Below, in pieces: positions 9,130 to 17,414 of a stretch of 64,000 nucleotides of DNA (position 1 is the stretch's first letter; the number at the start of each line of letters is the position of its first letter). A program made the translations under genes and the position numbers. Below the pieces are notes generated by a model that saw nothing but the letters and a program-made list of their open reading frames with translations, was not told the DNA's origin and made no database searches. The DNA lies in the NCBI RefSeq assembly GCF_000576425.1, contig NZ_KK069992.1, forward strand, positions 62,001 to 126,000. The letters are read 5' to 3'. Origin of the DNA: Brachybacterium phenoliresistens. Lineage in GTDB: Bacteria; Actinomycetota; Actinomycetes; Actinomycetales; Dermabacteraceae.

Positions 9130-9531
9130 GGTGATCTCCTTAGGGGAGGGGCTCGGGGAGCAGGTCCTTGGCCGAGGGCAGCGCCGCAGTCCAGTCGATG
9201 CTACCGAACCGCACCACGGCGCGCTCCATCGACGACGCCAGAACCTTAGATGACACGGTGTCCGGGCCGCCAGGCGATGGGATGCATCAGACGTTCCCGG
9301 GCGCGCCCGCAGGGCACGGGCCCGCGCCTCCCCGGCGGGGCCGGCCTCCCCGGCAGTGCCCCGCGAGGGAGGCAAAGACCGATTCAGCAGAGAGTAAAGC
9401 CAGGTCAAAGCCGATGAACTTCCGGTAACAGACCGGGACCAGTTCCCCGAACCGGTCCGCGTGTCGCCTGCGGGAGGGCTTGGATAGGAGCGGCTCACAC
9501 CTCGCATCCACGCTGCTCCCAGGAGACATCC
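9130..9531. other. Divergent control region between ndh and the 5'-nucleotidase gene
   Basis: 402 nt without a gene. It holds a likely ndh promoter on the minus strand (TAAGGT read from 9250 to 9245), a PHO-box-like triple repeat at 9387-9419, and a lower-GC stretch (9370-9440) suited to promoter opening toward the nucleotidase gene. The nucleotidase -10 box could not be fixed; TAACAG near 9427 is weak. Confidence 0.5.
9387..9419 (-). promoter_or_regulatory. PHO-box-like triple 11-nt direct repeat
   Basis: Read on the minus strand, three adjacent 11-mers are seen: GTTCATCGGCT (9419-9409), TTGACCTGGCT (9408-9398) and TTACTCTCTGC (9397-9387). The first two fit the actinobacterial PhoP half-site pattern (GTTCAYC-like start, 11-nt period); the third is weak. 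It lies 113 nt before the start of a secreted 5'-nucleotidase, a typical phosphate-starvation gene. Binding is inferred. Confidence 0.5.
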
Positions 9532-11937
9532 ATGACCGCGTTCTCTGCCCGGAGCGCCGCGCGCTCGACGATGGCCGGCCTCGCCCTGGCCGCGCTCGCG
9601 CTCGCTCCCGGCGCCCTCGCCCCCTCGGCGGCCGATGCCGCGCAGACCGGCGACCAGGTGACCCTCTACGACATCAACGACTTCCACGGTCACCTCAGCC
9701 AGGGGCGGGCCCTCGCCTGCACCCTCACCCAGGCCCGCGCCGACGTGCCGAACTCGACGCTGATCTCCAGCGGCGACAACATCGGCGGCAGCGAGTTCGC
9801 GTCCTTCCTGCAGCAGGACAACCCGACGATCGACTTCCTCAACGCCCTGGGCCTGACGGCCTCGGCCGCGGGCAACCACGAGTTCGACCAGGGCTACGAC
9901 GACCTCGTCGGCCGTGTCGCCGACCGTGCCGACTTCGACTACCTCGCCGCGAACGTCTACACCGCCGACGGCTCCCGCGCCCTGGACGCGTACTCGATCG
10001 TCGAGGCCGGGGACGTGAAGGTCGCCGTCGTCGGAGCCGTCACCGCCTCGACCCCGTCCCTCGTCTCGCCCGGGGGCATCGAGGGCCTCGAGTTCCGCGA
10101 CCCCGTCGACTCCGTGAACACCGCGATCGACGAGCTGGACGCCTCCGGCGCCGACTACGACGTCCTGGTCGTCACCTACCACGAGGGGGCGGACGTCTCC
10201 GCGAGCGCGCCCGGCGAGGCGCCCGAGACCGACAGCGCCGTCTTCCGGAAGATCGTCGAGGAGACCTCCCCGGAGGCCGATGCGATCTACACCGCGCACA
10301 CCCACAAGACCTACGCCTACGAGGCGCCCGTCCCCGGCCAGGACGGCGAGGTGCGGCCCATCATCCAGACCGGCAACTACGGCGTCGCGCTGTCCCAGCT
10401 GACCCTGGAGCTCGGGGCCGATGGCGACTGGGACGCCACCGCCGAGGGCAACCAGCTGCTGGACGTCGGCGCCGCACCCCTCGAGCAGTGCGACGCGGAC
10501 GCCGACCCCGCCTACCTCGAGGCCGCCGGCATCGCCGACCAGGCGATCGAGGACGCCGCCGGCCCCGCGGCCGAGCCCGTCGGCGAGATCGCCGCGGACC
10601 TCACCACCGCCTGGGACCCGAGCGTCGCCGCCTACCAGGACGGCGTGTGGACCGCGACCGGCCCCACCGGCGGATCGACCAAGGGCGACGACCGCGGCAG
10701 CGAGTCCTCCCTCTCGAACATGATCGCGGACTCCATGGTGTGGGCCACCCACCAGGACTCCTACTCCGGCACCGCCGCGACCATCGGCGTGATGAACCCC
10801 GGCGGCGTGCGCGCCGAGCTGTGGTACGCGGCGGACGGCGAGGAGGGCGACGGCGTGGTGACCTTCGCCGAGGCCAACGGCGTGGTGCCCTTCGCCAACA
10901 ACCTCTCCACCGTCGACCTCACCGGCGCCCAGGTCAAGGAGCTGCTGGAGGACCAGTGGCAGCGCGACGAGGACGGCGAGATCCCCTCGCGCCCCTTCCT
11001 CGCGCTGGGCCTGTCCGACAACGTCGACTACGTCTACGACTCGACCCTGCCCGAGCGCGAGCGCATCCTGTCCATCACCGTGGACGGCGAGCCCCTCGAC
11101 CTCGAGGCGACCTACACCGTCGTCGCGGCGAGCTTCCTCACCGAGGGCGGCGACAACTTCTGGACCTTCCAGGAGGGCACGAACCGCACCGACACCGGCA
11201 TCCTGGACCGCGACGCGTTCGCCGAGTACCTCACCGCGCACGAGGGCATCGAGCCCAGCTTCGCCCAGCGCGGCACCGAGGTGCAGGAGCTGCAGCGCGG
11301 CACCCAGGACGGCGAGGGGTCCACGCCGATCATCTGGCGCTTCTCGCAGTTCGAGTCCCGCAGCCTGGGCGCCCCGCAGATCCAGTCCGTCCAGGTCACC
11401 GTCGGCGACCAGACCTACGAGGCCCCGTACGAGGCCGATGCCTCGACCGGCGAGCTCGCCGCGGTGGTCGAGTTGGACGAGTGGTTCTGCCTGCCCGCCG
11501 GCACCCACGAGGCCACCGTCACGGCCCTTCCCGAGACCGGCACCCGCGTCCCGGCGCTGACCCTCGAGGTCGAGTCCACGGGCGACGCCCCGGCCGACTG
11601 CGGCACCGAGCCGACCGAGCCCACCGAGCCGACCGACCCGGAGCCCACCGAGCCGGAGCCGACGCAGCCCGCCGACCCGGAGCCGACCCAGCCCAGCGAC
11701 CCGGAGCCCAGCGAGGAGCCCTCCGCGCAGCCCACCGATGACGCCACCGGCGACCCGACCACCGCGCCGGTGGTCACCCCGGTCGACCCGGGCGCCGGCG
11801 ACATCGATGCCGGCTCGGACCGCGACGACCTCGCCCGGACGGGCGCGGAGATCGCCCCGTTCGCGATCGGCGCCGCCGTGCTGCTGCTCGCCGGCATCGG
11901 CGCTCTGACGGCCCGCCGCCGGCTCGGCCGCCGCTGA
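9532..11937 (+). CDS. ushA: Cell-wall-anchored 5'-nucleotidase / UDP-sugar hydrolase
   Basis: 801 aa exported metallophosphoesterase that removes phosphate from nucleotides. Signal peptide in residues 1-36; metal-binding motifs DINDFHGH (47-54), SGDNIGG, GNHEFDQG and THTHKTY-like; the C-terminal nucleotidase domain carries NPGGVRAEL and VVPFANNL. A Pro-Glu-Thr repeat linker (about 685-735) is followed by the sortase-type signal LARTG (767-771), a hydrophobic segment and an Arg-rich tail, so surface anchoring by a class E (LAxTG) sortase is likely. RBS CAGGAGACATCC precedes the ATG. It sits with a secreted nuclease, a pairing that suits phosphate scavenging from extracellular nucleic acid. Confidence 0.9.
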   Translation: MTAFSARSAARSTMAGLALAALALAPGALAPSAADAAQTGDQVTLYDINDFHGHLSQGRALACTLTQARADVPNSTLISSGDNIGGSEFASFLQQDNPTIDFLNALGLTASAAGNHEFDQGYDDLVGRVADRADFDYLAANVYTADGSRALDAYSIVEAGDVKVAVVGAVTASTPSLVSPGGIEGLEFRDPVDSVNTAIDELDASGADYDVLVVTYHEGADVSASAPGEAPETDSAVFRKIVEETSPEADAIYTAHTHKTYAYEAPVPGQDGEVRPIIQTGNYGVALSQLTLELGADGDWDATAEGNQLLDVGAAPLEQCDADADPAYLEAAGIADQAIEDAAGPAAEPVGEIAADLTTAWDPSVAAYQDGVWTATGPTGGSTKGDDRGSESSLSNMIADSMVWATHQDSYSGTAATIGVMNPGGVRAELWYAADGEEGDGVVTFAEANGVVPFANNLSTVDLTGAQVKELLEDQWQRDEDGEIPSRPFLALGLSDNVDYVYDSTLPERERILSITVDGEPLDLEATYTVVAASFLTEGGDNFWTFQEGTNRTDTGILDRDAFAEYLTAHEGIEPSFAQRGTEVQELQRGTQDGEGSTPIIWRFSQFESRSLGAPQIQSVQVTVGDQTYEAPYEADASTGELAAVVELDEWFCLPAGTHEATVTALPETGTRVPALTLEVESTGDAPADCGTEPTEPTEPTDPEPTEPEPTQPADPEPTQPSDPEPSEEPSAQPTDDATGDPTTAPVVTPVDPGAGDIDAGSDRDDLARTGAEIAPFAIGAAVLLLAGIGALTARRRLGRR

Positions 11938-11943
11938 CCGGCA

Positions 11944-11978
11944 GGGCGGCCGGTGCCCCGCCCGGGCACCGGCCGCCC
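11944..11978 (+). terminator. Strong hairpin after the nucleotidase gene
   Basis: Perfect 15-bp stem (GGGCGGCCGGTGCCC pairs with 11964-11978) with a 5-nt loop, 6 nt after the stop codon. There is no long T-run, as is usual in GC-rich actinobacteria. It should stop or reduce transcription into the nuclease gene. Confidence 0.75.
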
Positions 11979-12120
11979 CGTTCCCGCCGCCGAGGGGTCC
12001 ATCGGACGCACGCGGCGTCCCTCGACCTCTCCCGGCCTCGCGCCCGGCCGCCCCGCTGCGTCCGCGCGCCCGTCCTGCCTTCCGCCCCGCCCCGCCCCGC
12101 TCCCGTCTCCAGGAGATCCC

Positions 12121-14778
12121 ATGCATCCCCGCAGCACCGCCCCCGGCCGTCGTCGCGCGAGCGTGCGTGCCGGTGCCGCCCTCGCGGCCCTCGCCCTCGG
12201 CGCGAGCCTCGTGCCGTCGCTGGTCCTCGCCCCCGCCGCCCGTGCCGAGGTCGTCGTCCCCGGCGATGTCGTCATCCAGGAGGTCTACGGGGGCGGCGGG
12301 AACTCCGGCGCCGCCTACCAGAGCGACTTCGTCGAGCTCGCGAACTCCGGCGCCGAGCCCGTCTCCCTGGACGGCTGGACGCTGCAGTACGCCTCCGCGA
12401 GCGGCACCTTCAACAACTCCGTCACCCTGCGCGGCGAGATCCCCGCCGGCGGGACCTTCCTGATCCAGCTCGCCTCCGGCAACGGCAACGGCGAGGTCCT
12501 GCCCGCGGCCGATGCGACCGGCGGGATCAACGCCTCCGGCACCTCCGGCGTCTTCGCGCTCTCCGACAGCGAGGGCCGCCTCGCCTGCACGGGCACCACC
12601 TGCGCGAGCGACCCCGCCGTGGTGGACCTCGTCGGCTACGGCGCCGCCGCGACCTTCTCGGGCGAGGCCCCCGCCCCGCGCACCTCGAACGCGACCTCCG
12701 CCGCGCGCGTCGCGGCCACCGGCGAGAACAGCACCGACTTCGTCGTCGGCGCGCCCACCCCGCAGCCCTCCGGCGCCGAGGCGCCCACCGACCCGACCGA
12801 TCCCACCGACCCGACGGACCGCGTCCCGGTGCCCGCGACCATCGCCGAGATCCAGGGCGAGGGCGCGCAGAGCCCCCTGGTCGACCGGACCGTCATCACC
12901 GAGGGCGTGGTCACCGCCGTGTACGCCGAGGGCGGGCTGGACGGATATATCCTCCAGACCGGCGGCACCGGCGGCGCGCGGGACCTCAGCACGCAGACGG
13001 CCTCCGACGCGGTGTTCGTGTACTCGCCCGACACCGTCGCCGACGTCGCCATCGGCGACTCCGTGCAGGTCACCGGCACCGTCTCGGAGTACTACGGCTC
13101 CACGCAGGTCTCGGTGCGCGCCGGCGGGCTGGCCCCGCTCGCCGAGGCGCTGCCCGCGGTGGAGCCGGTGACGCTGGACGCCTTCCCGACGGAGGAGGCC
13201 CAGCGCGAGTCCCTGGAGCACATGCTGTACCTGCCCGGCGAGGGCGACTTCACCGTCACCGACGTGTACAGCACGCACCGCTACGGCGAGGTGGGCCTCG
13301 CCATCGGCGACGAGCCCCTGGTCCAGGCCGGCGACATCATGGCGCCGGGCCAGGAGGCCACCGCCTACTTCGCGGCGCAGGCCGACAAGCTCGTGCTGCT
13401 GGACGACGGGCGCACCACCGACTTCTCCCGGAACGCCGATCAGCCGATGAGCTGGCTCACCACGCAGGAGCCGGTGCGCGTGGGCGCCGCCGCCACCTTC
13501 ACCGAGCCGGTGGTGGTGGCCTACTCCCACGAGGCGTGGCGCCTGAACCCGACGCAGCCGTGGGAGGACTCCGCGACCGACGGCGTGACCTTCGAGGACA
13601 CCCGCCAGGACGCCCCCGTGGACGTGGGCGGCGACCTGAAGGTGTCCACCTTCAACGTGCTGAACTACTTCACGACCCTCGGCGAGGACACCCCGGGCTG
13701 CACGCCCTACACCGACCGCGCCGGCGAGGGCACGACCGTGCGCGGCGGCTGCGAGCTGCGCGGCGCCTGGGGCGAGGACGACCTCCAGCGCCAGCAGGAC
13801 AAGATCGTCGCCGCCATCTCCGGCACCGGCGCCGACGTCGTCGGCCTCACCGAGATCGAGAACTCCGCCCGTCTGGGGGAGACGCCCGATGAGGCGACCG
13901 CCACCCTCGTCGACGCGCTGAACGCGCACGACGGCGCCGGCACCTGGGCGTACGTCCCCACGGCCGATGCCTACGCGGCGCAGGGCACCGACGGCGGCGG
14001 CGACGTCATCACCAACGCCATCATCTACAAGCCCGCCGCGGTCACCGCGCAGGGCGGCGCCCAGATCCTGGTGGGCGACGAGGCCTTCGACAACGCCCGC
14101 GAGCCCATCGGCCAGGTCTTCGTGCCCGTCACCGACGGGCCGGGCCGCAGCGGGAAGACCGGCGAGGGCGAGCCGTTCCTCTTCGTCATCAACCACTTCA
14201 AGTCCAAGGGCTCGGCCGATGCCGAGGACGCGGGCCTGGAGCCCGACCCGGTCCAGGGCAACGCCCGCACCTCCCGCCTGCAGCAGGCCGAGGCCCTGCG
14301 GGAGTGGACCGAGGAGCGCACCGCGGAGCTCGGCGTCGAGGACGTCCTGCTGGGCGGCGACTTCAACGCCTACACCCAGGAGGAGCCCCTCCAGCTGTTC
14401 GCCGAGGACGGCTACGTCGACCTCGGCGCGGTGCACGACCCCGAGGGCTGGTCCTACAGCTACGGCGGCATGACCGGGTCGCTGGACCACGTGCTCGCCA
14501 ACGAGTCCGCCGCCGATCGCGTCACCGGCGCCACCGACTGGTCGATCAACGCCCCCGAGTCCGTGCTGACCCAGTACGGGCGCTACAACACCAACGTCAC
14601 CGATCTCTACGAGGCGGGGCCCTTCGGCTCCTCCGACCACAACCCGCTGGTCGTGGGCCTGGACGCGGGCGCGACGAGCCCAAGCAGCAGCGCCCCGGGC
14701 AAGCCCGCCCCCGGGCAGGCGCCCTACGGCCCCGGCGGCCGCTTCGGCAAGGGCGGCCCCCACGCCGCCCACGGCTGA
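12121..14778 (+). CDS. nucH: Extracellular nuclease (ExeM/NucH family)
   Basis: 885 aa. Signal peptide in residues 1-42 (AAR/AEV-type cleavage region). A lamin-tail-like domain covers about 45-165 (VIQEVYGGGGNSGA, FVELANSG), a middle OB-like region about 230-390, and an endonuclease/exonuclease/phosphatase domain about 500-860. Catalytic landmarks are STFNVLNYF, GLTEIEN, NHFKSKG, GGDFNAY, GSLDHVL and SSDHNPL. RBS AGGAG is 7 nt before the ATG at 12121; an in-frame upstream frame to 11953 lies in the terminator and is not coding. Unlike its neighbour it has no sortase signal, so it is probably released. Its 3' end runs into stop-containing repeats. Confidence 0.88.
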   Translation: MHPRSTAPGRRRASVRAGAALAALALGASLVPSLVLAPAARAEVVVPGDVVIQEVYGGGGNSGAAYQSDFVELANSGAEPVSLDGWTLQYASASGTFNNSVTLRGEIPAGGTFLIQLASGNGNGEVLPAADATGGINASGTSGVFALSDSEGRLACTGTTCASDPAVVDLVGYGAAATFSGEAPAPRTSNATSAARVAATGENSTDFVVGAPTPQPSGAEAPTDPTDPTDPTDRVPVPATIAEIQGEGAQSPLVDRTVITEGVVTAVYAEGGLDGYILQTGGTGGARDLSTQTASDAVFVYSPDTVADVAIGDSVQVTGTVSEYYGSTQVSVRAGGLAPLAEALPAVEPVTLDAFPTEEAQRESLEHMLYLPGEGDFTVTDVYSTHRYGEVGLAIGDEPLVQAGDIMAPGQEATAYFAAQADKLVLLDDGRTTDFSRNADQPMSWLTTQEPVRVGAAATFTEPVVVAYSHEAWRLNPTQPWEDSATDGVTFEDTRQDAPVDVGGDLKVSTFNVLNYFTTLGEDTPGCTPYTDRAGEGTTVRGGCELRGAWGEDDLQRQQDKIVAAISGTGADVVGLTEIENSARLGETPDEATATLVDALNAHDGAGTWAYVPTADAYAAQGTDGGGDVITNAIIYKPAAVTAQGGAQILVGDEAFDNAREPIGQVFVPVTDGPGRSGKTGEGEPFLFVINHFKSKGSADAEDAGLEPDPVQGNARTSRLQQAEALREWTEERTAELGVEDVLLGGDFNAYTQEEPLQLFAEDGYVDLGAVHDPEGWSYSYGGMTGSLDHVLANESAADRVTGATDWSINAPESVLTQYGRYNTNVTDLYEAGPFGSSDHNPLVVGLDAGATSPSSSAPGKPAPGQAPYGPGGRFGKGGPHAAHG

Positions 14779-14880
14779 TGTGCCCCGCGCCCGCGGCTGA
14801 CGTCTCTCGCAGCCGCGGCTGACGTCCCGGCCCCGCGCCCGCGCCCGCGGCTGACGTCCCGGCGGCCCCGCGCCTGCGAG
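14773..14880 (+). repeat. Stop-codon-bearing tandem repeat at the nuclease 3' end
   Basis: The last codon plus stop (GGCTGA) and following bases recur as CGGCTGACGTC-like units. TGA triplets are at 14776, 14798, 14820 and 14852. Spacings of 22, 22 and 32 nt put stops in all three frames. Copies are imperfect and GC-rich. Confidence 0.75.
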
Positions 14881-15092
14881 AAGTCATTCTGCGTCGCTTG
14901 AACACCCGTTCAAGCGACGCAGAATGACTTCTGGCGCGGGGAGAGTCCGCATCCCGCGGCCGATGACCTCCGCGCGAGGCCATCGCATGGCTCGGAAGCG
15001 TCACACGGCGCGAAAGCACTCGCACGGTGCCCTCCCGCGCACGGCGCGGAGGCCTTCACACCTCGAGGAGGCCTTCACATGGCGCGGGGCCC
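14779..15092. other. Convergent intergenic region with repeats and a long palindrome
   Basis: 314 nt between the nuclease gene and a leftward methyltransferase gene. It holds the nuclease 3' repeats, a perfect 25-bp-arm palindrome (14879-14932) and the methyltransferase 3' repeats. No gene is supported. Confidence 0.7.
14879..14932. terminator. Perfect 25-bp inverted repeat, likely bidirectional terminator
   Basis: Arms 14879-14903 and 14908-14932 are exact reverse complements around a 4-nt loop (ACCC). The arm begins AGAAGTCATTCTGCGTCGC, far less GC-rich than anything nearby. It lies between convergent genes, which fits a terminator, but arm length and composition also fit a dispersed palindromic element. 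Confidence 0.7.
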
Positions 15093-15097
15093 TCACA
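14970..15097 (-). repeat. Degenerate 17-19 nt repeats at the methyltransferase 3' end
   Basis: On the minus strand the end of the gene, GTGTGA, recurs as GTGTGAGGGCC, ATGTGAAGGCC, GTGTGAAGGCC, then GTGCG-type and GTGTGACGC copies. About seven units are recognisable. TGA occurs with first base at 15095, 15077, 15058 and 15003, together covering all three frames. Confidence 0.65.
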
Positions 15098-15845
15098 CAG
15101 CGCGGGCGATGACCACGTGCTCGAGGCCGGGCCGATCGGGGGCCTCGCGGACCTCGAGAACCTCGAATCCGGCCGCGGCGACGCTCGAGCGCAGCTCCGC
15201 CTCCTCGCGGAACCGCAGCGTGGAGGTCGAGGTGAGGACCGTCCCGTCGGGCATGACGAATTCGTCGGTGAACGTCACCCGCGGCAGGTCGACCGTGATC
15301 CCGCGCGGCCGCGTGAGGACGGTGCCGATGCCGGGCACCTCGTGGCGCTGCTCGTGATCCTCGGCCTGCCAGCGCTCCCAGGCCCGGGCCGCGGGCCGGC
15401 GCGACTCGAAGACGAGATGTCCGCCCCGGCGCAGGGCGGCGCGCAGCCCTCGCAGGGTCGTCTCCCAGCTCTCGTCGGTCGTGAAGACCTGGGCGACGTT
15501 CCCGGTCATCACCGCGAGATCCGCCTCCAGCGGGCCGATGGCGGTCGCATCCCCCTCCACCCAGGTGATCGGAGCGGCCCCCGGGGGAAGGGCGCACTCC
15601 TTGGCGCGGGCAAGATCGAGGGAGGCAGCGGCAGGGTCGACGCCGATGACCTGGTATCCCGCCGACGCCAGGAGGACGGCGAAGCTGCCGGTCCCGCAGC
15701 CCAGGTCCACCACGGTCCGGGCGCCGAGCACCTCGGCGATCGCCCGGTAGTGGTCGAGGTCCTCCCGCGAGCCGTCGATGGTGTCGTAGCAGGCGGCCAG
15801 GCGCGGATCGGCGTAGTAGGCATCGGGCGGGGGAGTGGAGGGCAT
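15093..15845 (-). CDS. Class I SAM-dependent methyltransferase
   Basis: 250 aa, cytoplasmic. SAM-binding motif I is VVDLGCGTGSFAVLLA (about residues 45-60), with the acidic residue after beta-2 in VIGVDPA and motif near 95 (WVEGDATAI). The C-terminal half (EVPGIGTVLTRPRGITVDL) matches small-molecule-type methyltransferases of the UbiE-like group; the substrate is unknown. I start at the ATG at 15845, exactly 6 nt after a TACCGT box; the longer frame to 15914 would remove this promoter. Its 3' end is embedded in stop-containing repeats and faces the nuclease gene. Confidence 0.82.
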   Translation of the reverse strand: MPSTPPPDAYYADPRLAACYDTIDGSREDLDHYRAIAEVLGARTVVDLGCGTGSFAVLLASAGYQVIGVDPAAASLDLARAKECALPPGAAPITWVEGDATAIGPLEADLAVMTGNVAQVFTTDESWETTLRGLRAALRRGGHLVFESRRPAARAWERWQAEDHEQRHEVPGIGTVLTRPRGITVDLPRVTFTDEFVMPDGTVLTSTSTLRFREEAELRSSVAAAGFEVLEVREAPDRPGLEHVVIARAV

Positions 15846-15851
15846 GCGCCC

Positions 15852-15857
15852 ACGGTA
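15852..15857 (-). promoter_or_regulatory. Leaderless -10 box (TACCGT) of the methyltransferase gene
   Basis: TACCGT on the minus strand, six nt before the ATG at 15845. Transcription would begin at or next to the start codon. Confidence 0.5.
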
Positions 15858-15928
15858 GGGCGGGGCACCCTGCCGCGACCAGCAGATTTTCCGCGATGGC
15901 GGGCGGCCCGGCATGGCACGATGAGCGC

Positions 15929-15985
15929 ATGGACCCTCAGCTCGGCCCTGCCGTCGTCCGTCCTGCCCGTTCCGATCCGCGATGA
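15929..15985 (+). CDS. Possible 18-aa leader peptide before the phosphotransferase gene
   Basis: ATG at 15929 opens an 18-codon frame (MDPQLGPAVVRPARSDPR) whose TGA overlaps the ATG of the next gene as ATGA. CACGAT lies 6 nt before it, in the same leaderless spacing as other genes here. It could couple translation to the downstream gene. It may also be chance, since the sequence is not recognised. Confidence 0.3.
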   Translation: MDPQLGPAVVRPARSDPR

Positions 15986-16818
15986 CGCCCCCGGACCGCC
16001 CGCGCGCGCTCGCCGCCGCCCGGCAGCTCGCCGAGGAGCTGGGCCTCGAGGTCGATCACCTCGAGATCCTGCACGCCTCCAACACCCTCACCGTCCTGCT
16101 GCAGCCCTGCGCGGTGGTCGCGCGCATCGGCACGGGTCCGCTCGAGGCGGCGCGCGTCGAGGTGGGCATCGCCGATCAGCTCGCCCGCACCGGCGCGCCG
16201 GTGGTGCCGGTGCTGCCGCGCGAGGATCCGCAGGTCCATCGGCGCGGCGATCTCGTCATCTCCCTGTGGGCGTACCGGAAGCCCGTGTCGACGCGGGCCG
16301 TCCCGGCCGCCGAGTACGCCGATGCGCTGCATCGTCTGCACGCCGGGATGCGCCTGGTCACCCAGCCGACCCCGCACGCCTCCGACCGCGTCGACGCGGC
16401 GCTGGGCCTGCTGGCGGATCCCGCGCGGACCCCGGACCTCGCCCCCGCCGACCGGCAGCTGCTGGTGCACACCCTGCGGGCCCTGCGCCCGGGGATCGTC
16501 GGGACGGCCGCGGAGCAGATCCTGCACGGGGAGCCGCACCCCGGCAACATCCTGGCGACGGAGACCGGGCCGGAGTTCCTCGACTTCGAGACCTGCTGCC
16601 GCGGGCCCGTCGAGTTCGACATCGCCCATGCCCCCTCGGCCGTGGCCCAGCACTATCCGGGGGCCGATGCCGAGCTGGTCGCCCGCTGCCGGCGCCTGAT
16701 GCTGGCGATGGTGACCACCTGGCGCTTCGACCGGGGCGACGAGTTCCCGGACGGCCGGCGGCTGGGCGCCCAGTGGCTCGAGGACCTGCGGCGCGGTCGG
16801 GATCCCTTCGCGGGGTGA
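15982..16818 (+). CDS. Aminoglycoside phosphotransferase-fold protein
   Basis: 278 aa member of the APH/choline-kinase fold. The catalytic loop HGEPHPGNIL is near residues 178-187 (Glu in place of the common Asp after HG) and the metal-binding FLDFET is near 195. The N-lobe has the kinase-like strand AVVARIGTG. Such proteins phosphorylate small hydroxylated molecules; an actual antibiotic substrate cannot be inferred, and most chromosomal copies in actinobacteria are uncharacterised. No recognised resistance subclass. The start at 15982 overlaps a tiny upstream frame. Downstream lies a 24-bp duplication. Confidence 0.75.
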   Translation: MTPPDRPRALAAARQLAEELGLEVDHLEILHASNTLTVLLQPCAVVARIGTGPLEAARVEVGIADQLARTGAPVVPVLPREDPQVHRRGDLVISLWAYRKPVSTRAVPAAEYADALHRLHAGMRLVTQPTPHASDRVDAALGLLADPARTPDLAPADRQLLVHTLRALRPGIVGTAAEQILHGEPHPGNILATETGPEFLDFETCCRGPVEFDIAHAPSAVAQHYPGADAELVARCRRLMLAMVTTWRFDRGDEFPDGRRLGAQWLEDLRRGRDPFAG

Positions 16819-16823
16819 CCGTG

Positions 16824-16871
16824 CCCGCCGCCCGACCCTCCGCCCGGCCCGCCGCGCGACCCTCCGCCCGG
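16824..16871 (+). repeat. 24-bp tandem duplication after the phosphotransferase gene
   Basis: Two adjacent 24-bp copies (16824-16847 and 16848-16871) differ at one base; each ends GACCCTCCGCCCGG. The array begins 6 nt after the stop codon and ends 25 nt before the arsR -35 box. Confidence 0.85.
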
Positions 16872-16892
16872 ACCTTCGCCTGCCAGAATTAA

Positions 16893-16924
16893 GCCTTGAC
16901 TTATATGACGCGCGGGCGCAGGCT
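16893..16924 (+). promoter_or_regulatory. Promoter and likely ArsR operator
   Basis: TTGACT (16896-16901), a 17-nt spacer, CAGGCT (16919-16924), 6 nt, then the GTG at 16931: a complete leaderless promoter. The AT-rich imperfect dyad ATTAAG...CTTATA overlaps the -35 box, as expected for a self-regulating ArsR-type repressor. Confidence 0.6.
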
Positions 16925-16930
16925 GGTCCC

Positions 16931-17413
16931 GTGCATGCGCTCGACGTCCTGGGGGACCCGGTGCGGCGCAGGATCCTCGAGCTCCTCGCCGACGACGGGG
17001 AGCTCAGCGCGGGCGAGATCGGCGCGGCGGTGCAGCAGGAGTTCGGCATCAGCCAGCCGGCGGTCTCCCAGCACCTGCGCGTCCTTCGCGAGCACGGGTT
17101 CGCCACCGTCCGCCCCGAGGGCCGCCGTCGGCTGTACGCCGTCGACGCCCGCGGCCCCGCCGAGGCCCGCGACTGGCTGACCCCGTTCGAGAGGTTCTGG
17201 CTCCCGCGGCTGGACGCCCTGGGCACCGAGCTCGCGCGCGGACGGCGGCAGCGCCGTCTCGCGGCCGAGCGCCCATCGGCCCCCGGCCCCGACCCTGCCC
17301 CCGACCTCGACCCTGCCCCCGACCCCGGATCCCGCCGCCACATCCAGGACCCTCACGACACCTCCGGCATCGCGCCCGCGGGCCGGCCCGCCCCACCCAC
17401 GAAGGAGACCTGA
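16931..17413 (+). CDS. ArsR-family winged-helix transcriptional regulator
   Basis: 160 aa. Residues 1-85 form the winged helix (LGDPVRRRILELL, recognition helix around ISQPAVSQHLRVL, wing RPEGRRRLYAVD). The C-terminal 65 residues are a Pro/Asp-rich tail (PDPAPDLDPAPDP) not needed for the fold. No metal-binding cysteines are seen, so it is not a metal sensor of the classical type. It starts at GTG 16931 (leaderless) and is followed one base after its stop by an SRPBCC gene. ArsR-SRPBCC pairs are common in actinobacteria, where the regulator controls its partner. Confidence 0.85.
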   Translation: MHALDVLGDPVRRRILELLADDGELSAGEIGAAVQQEFGISQPAVSQHLRVLREHGFATVRPEGRRRLYAVDARGPAEARDWLTPFERFWLPRLDALGTELARGRRQRRLAAERPSAPGPDPAPDLDPAPDPGSRRHIQDPHDTSGIAPAGRPAPPTKET

Positions 17414-17414
17414 C

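Noticed and set aside
9130-14772. Very long minus-strand open frame opposite the nucleotidase and nuclease genes
   Set aside because: It is the antisense shadow expected from GC-rich codon bias; the translation is low-complexity and matches no protein. Only the NDH-2 part below 9129 is real.
15982-16818. Antibiotic resistance gene
   Set aside because: Only the general APH/choline-kinase fold is supported; no specific resistance subclass motif is recognised.
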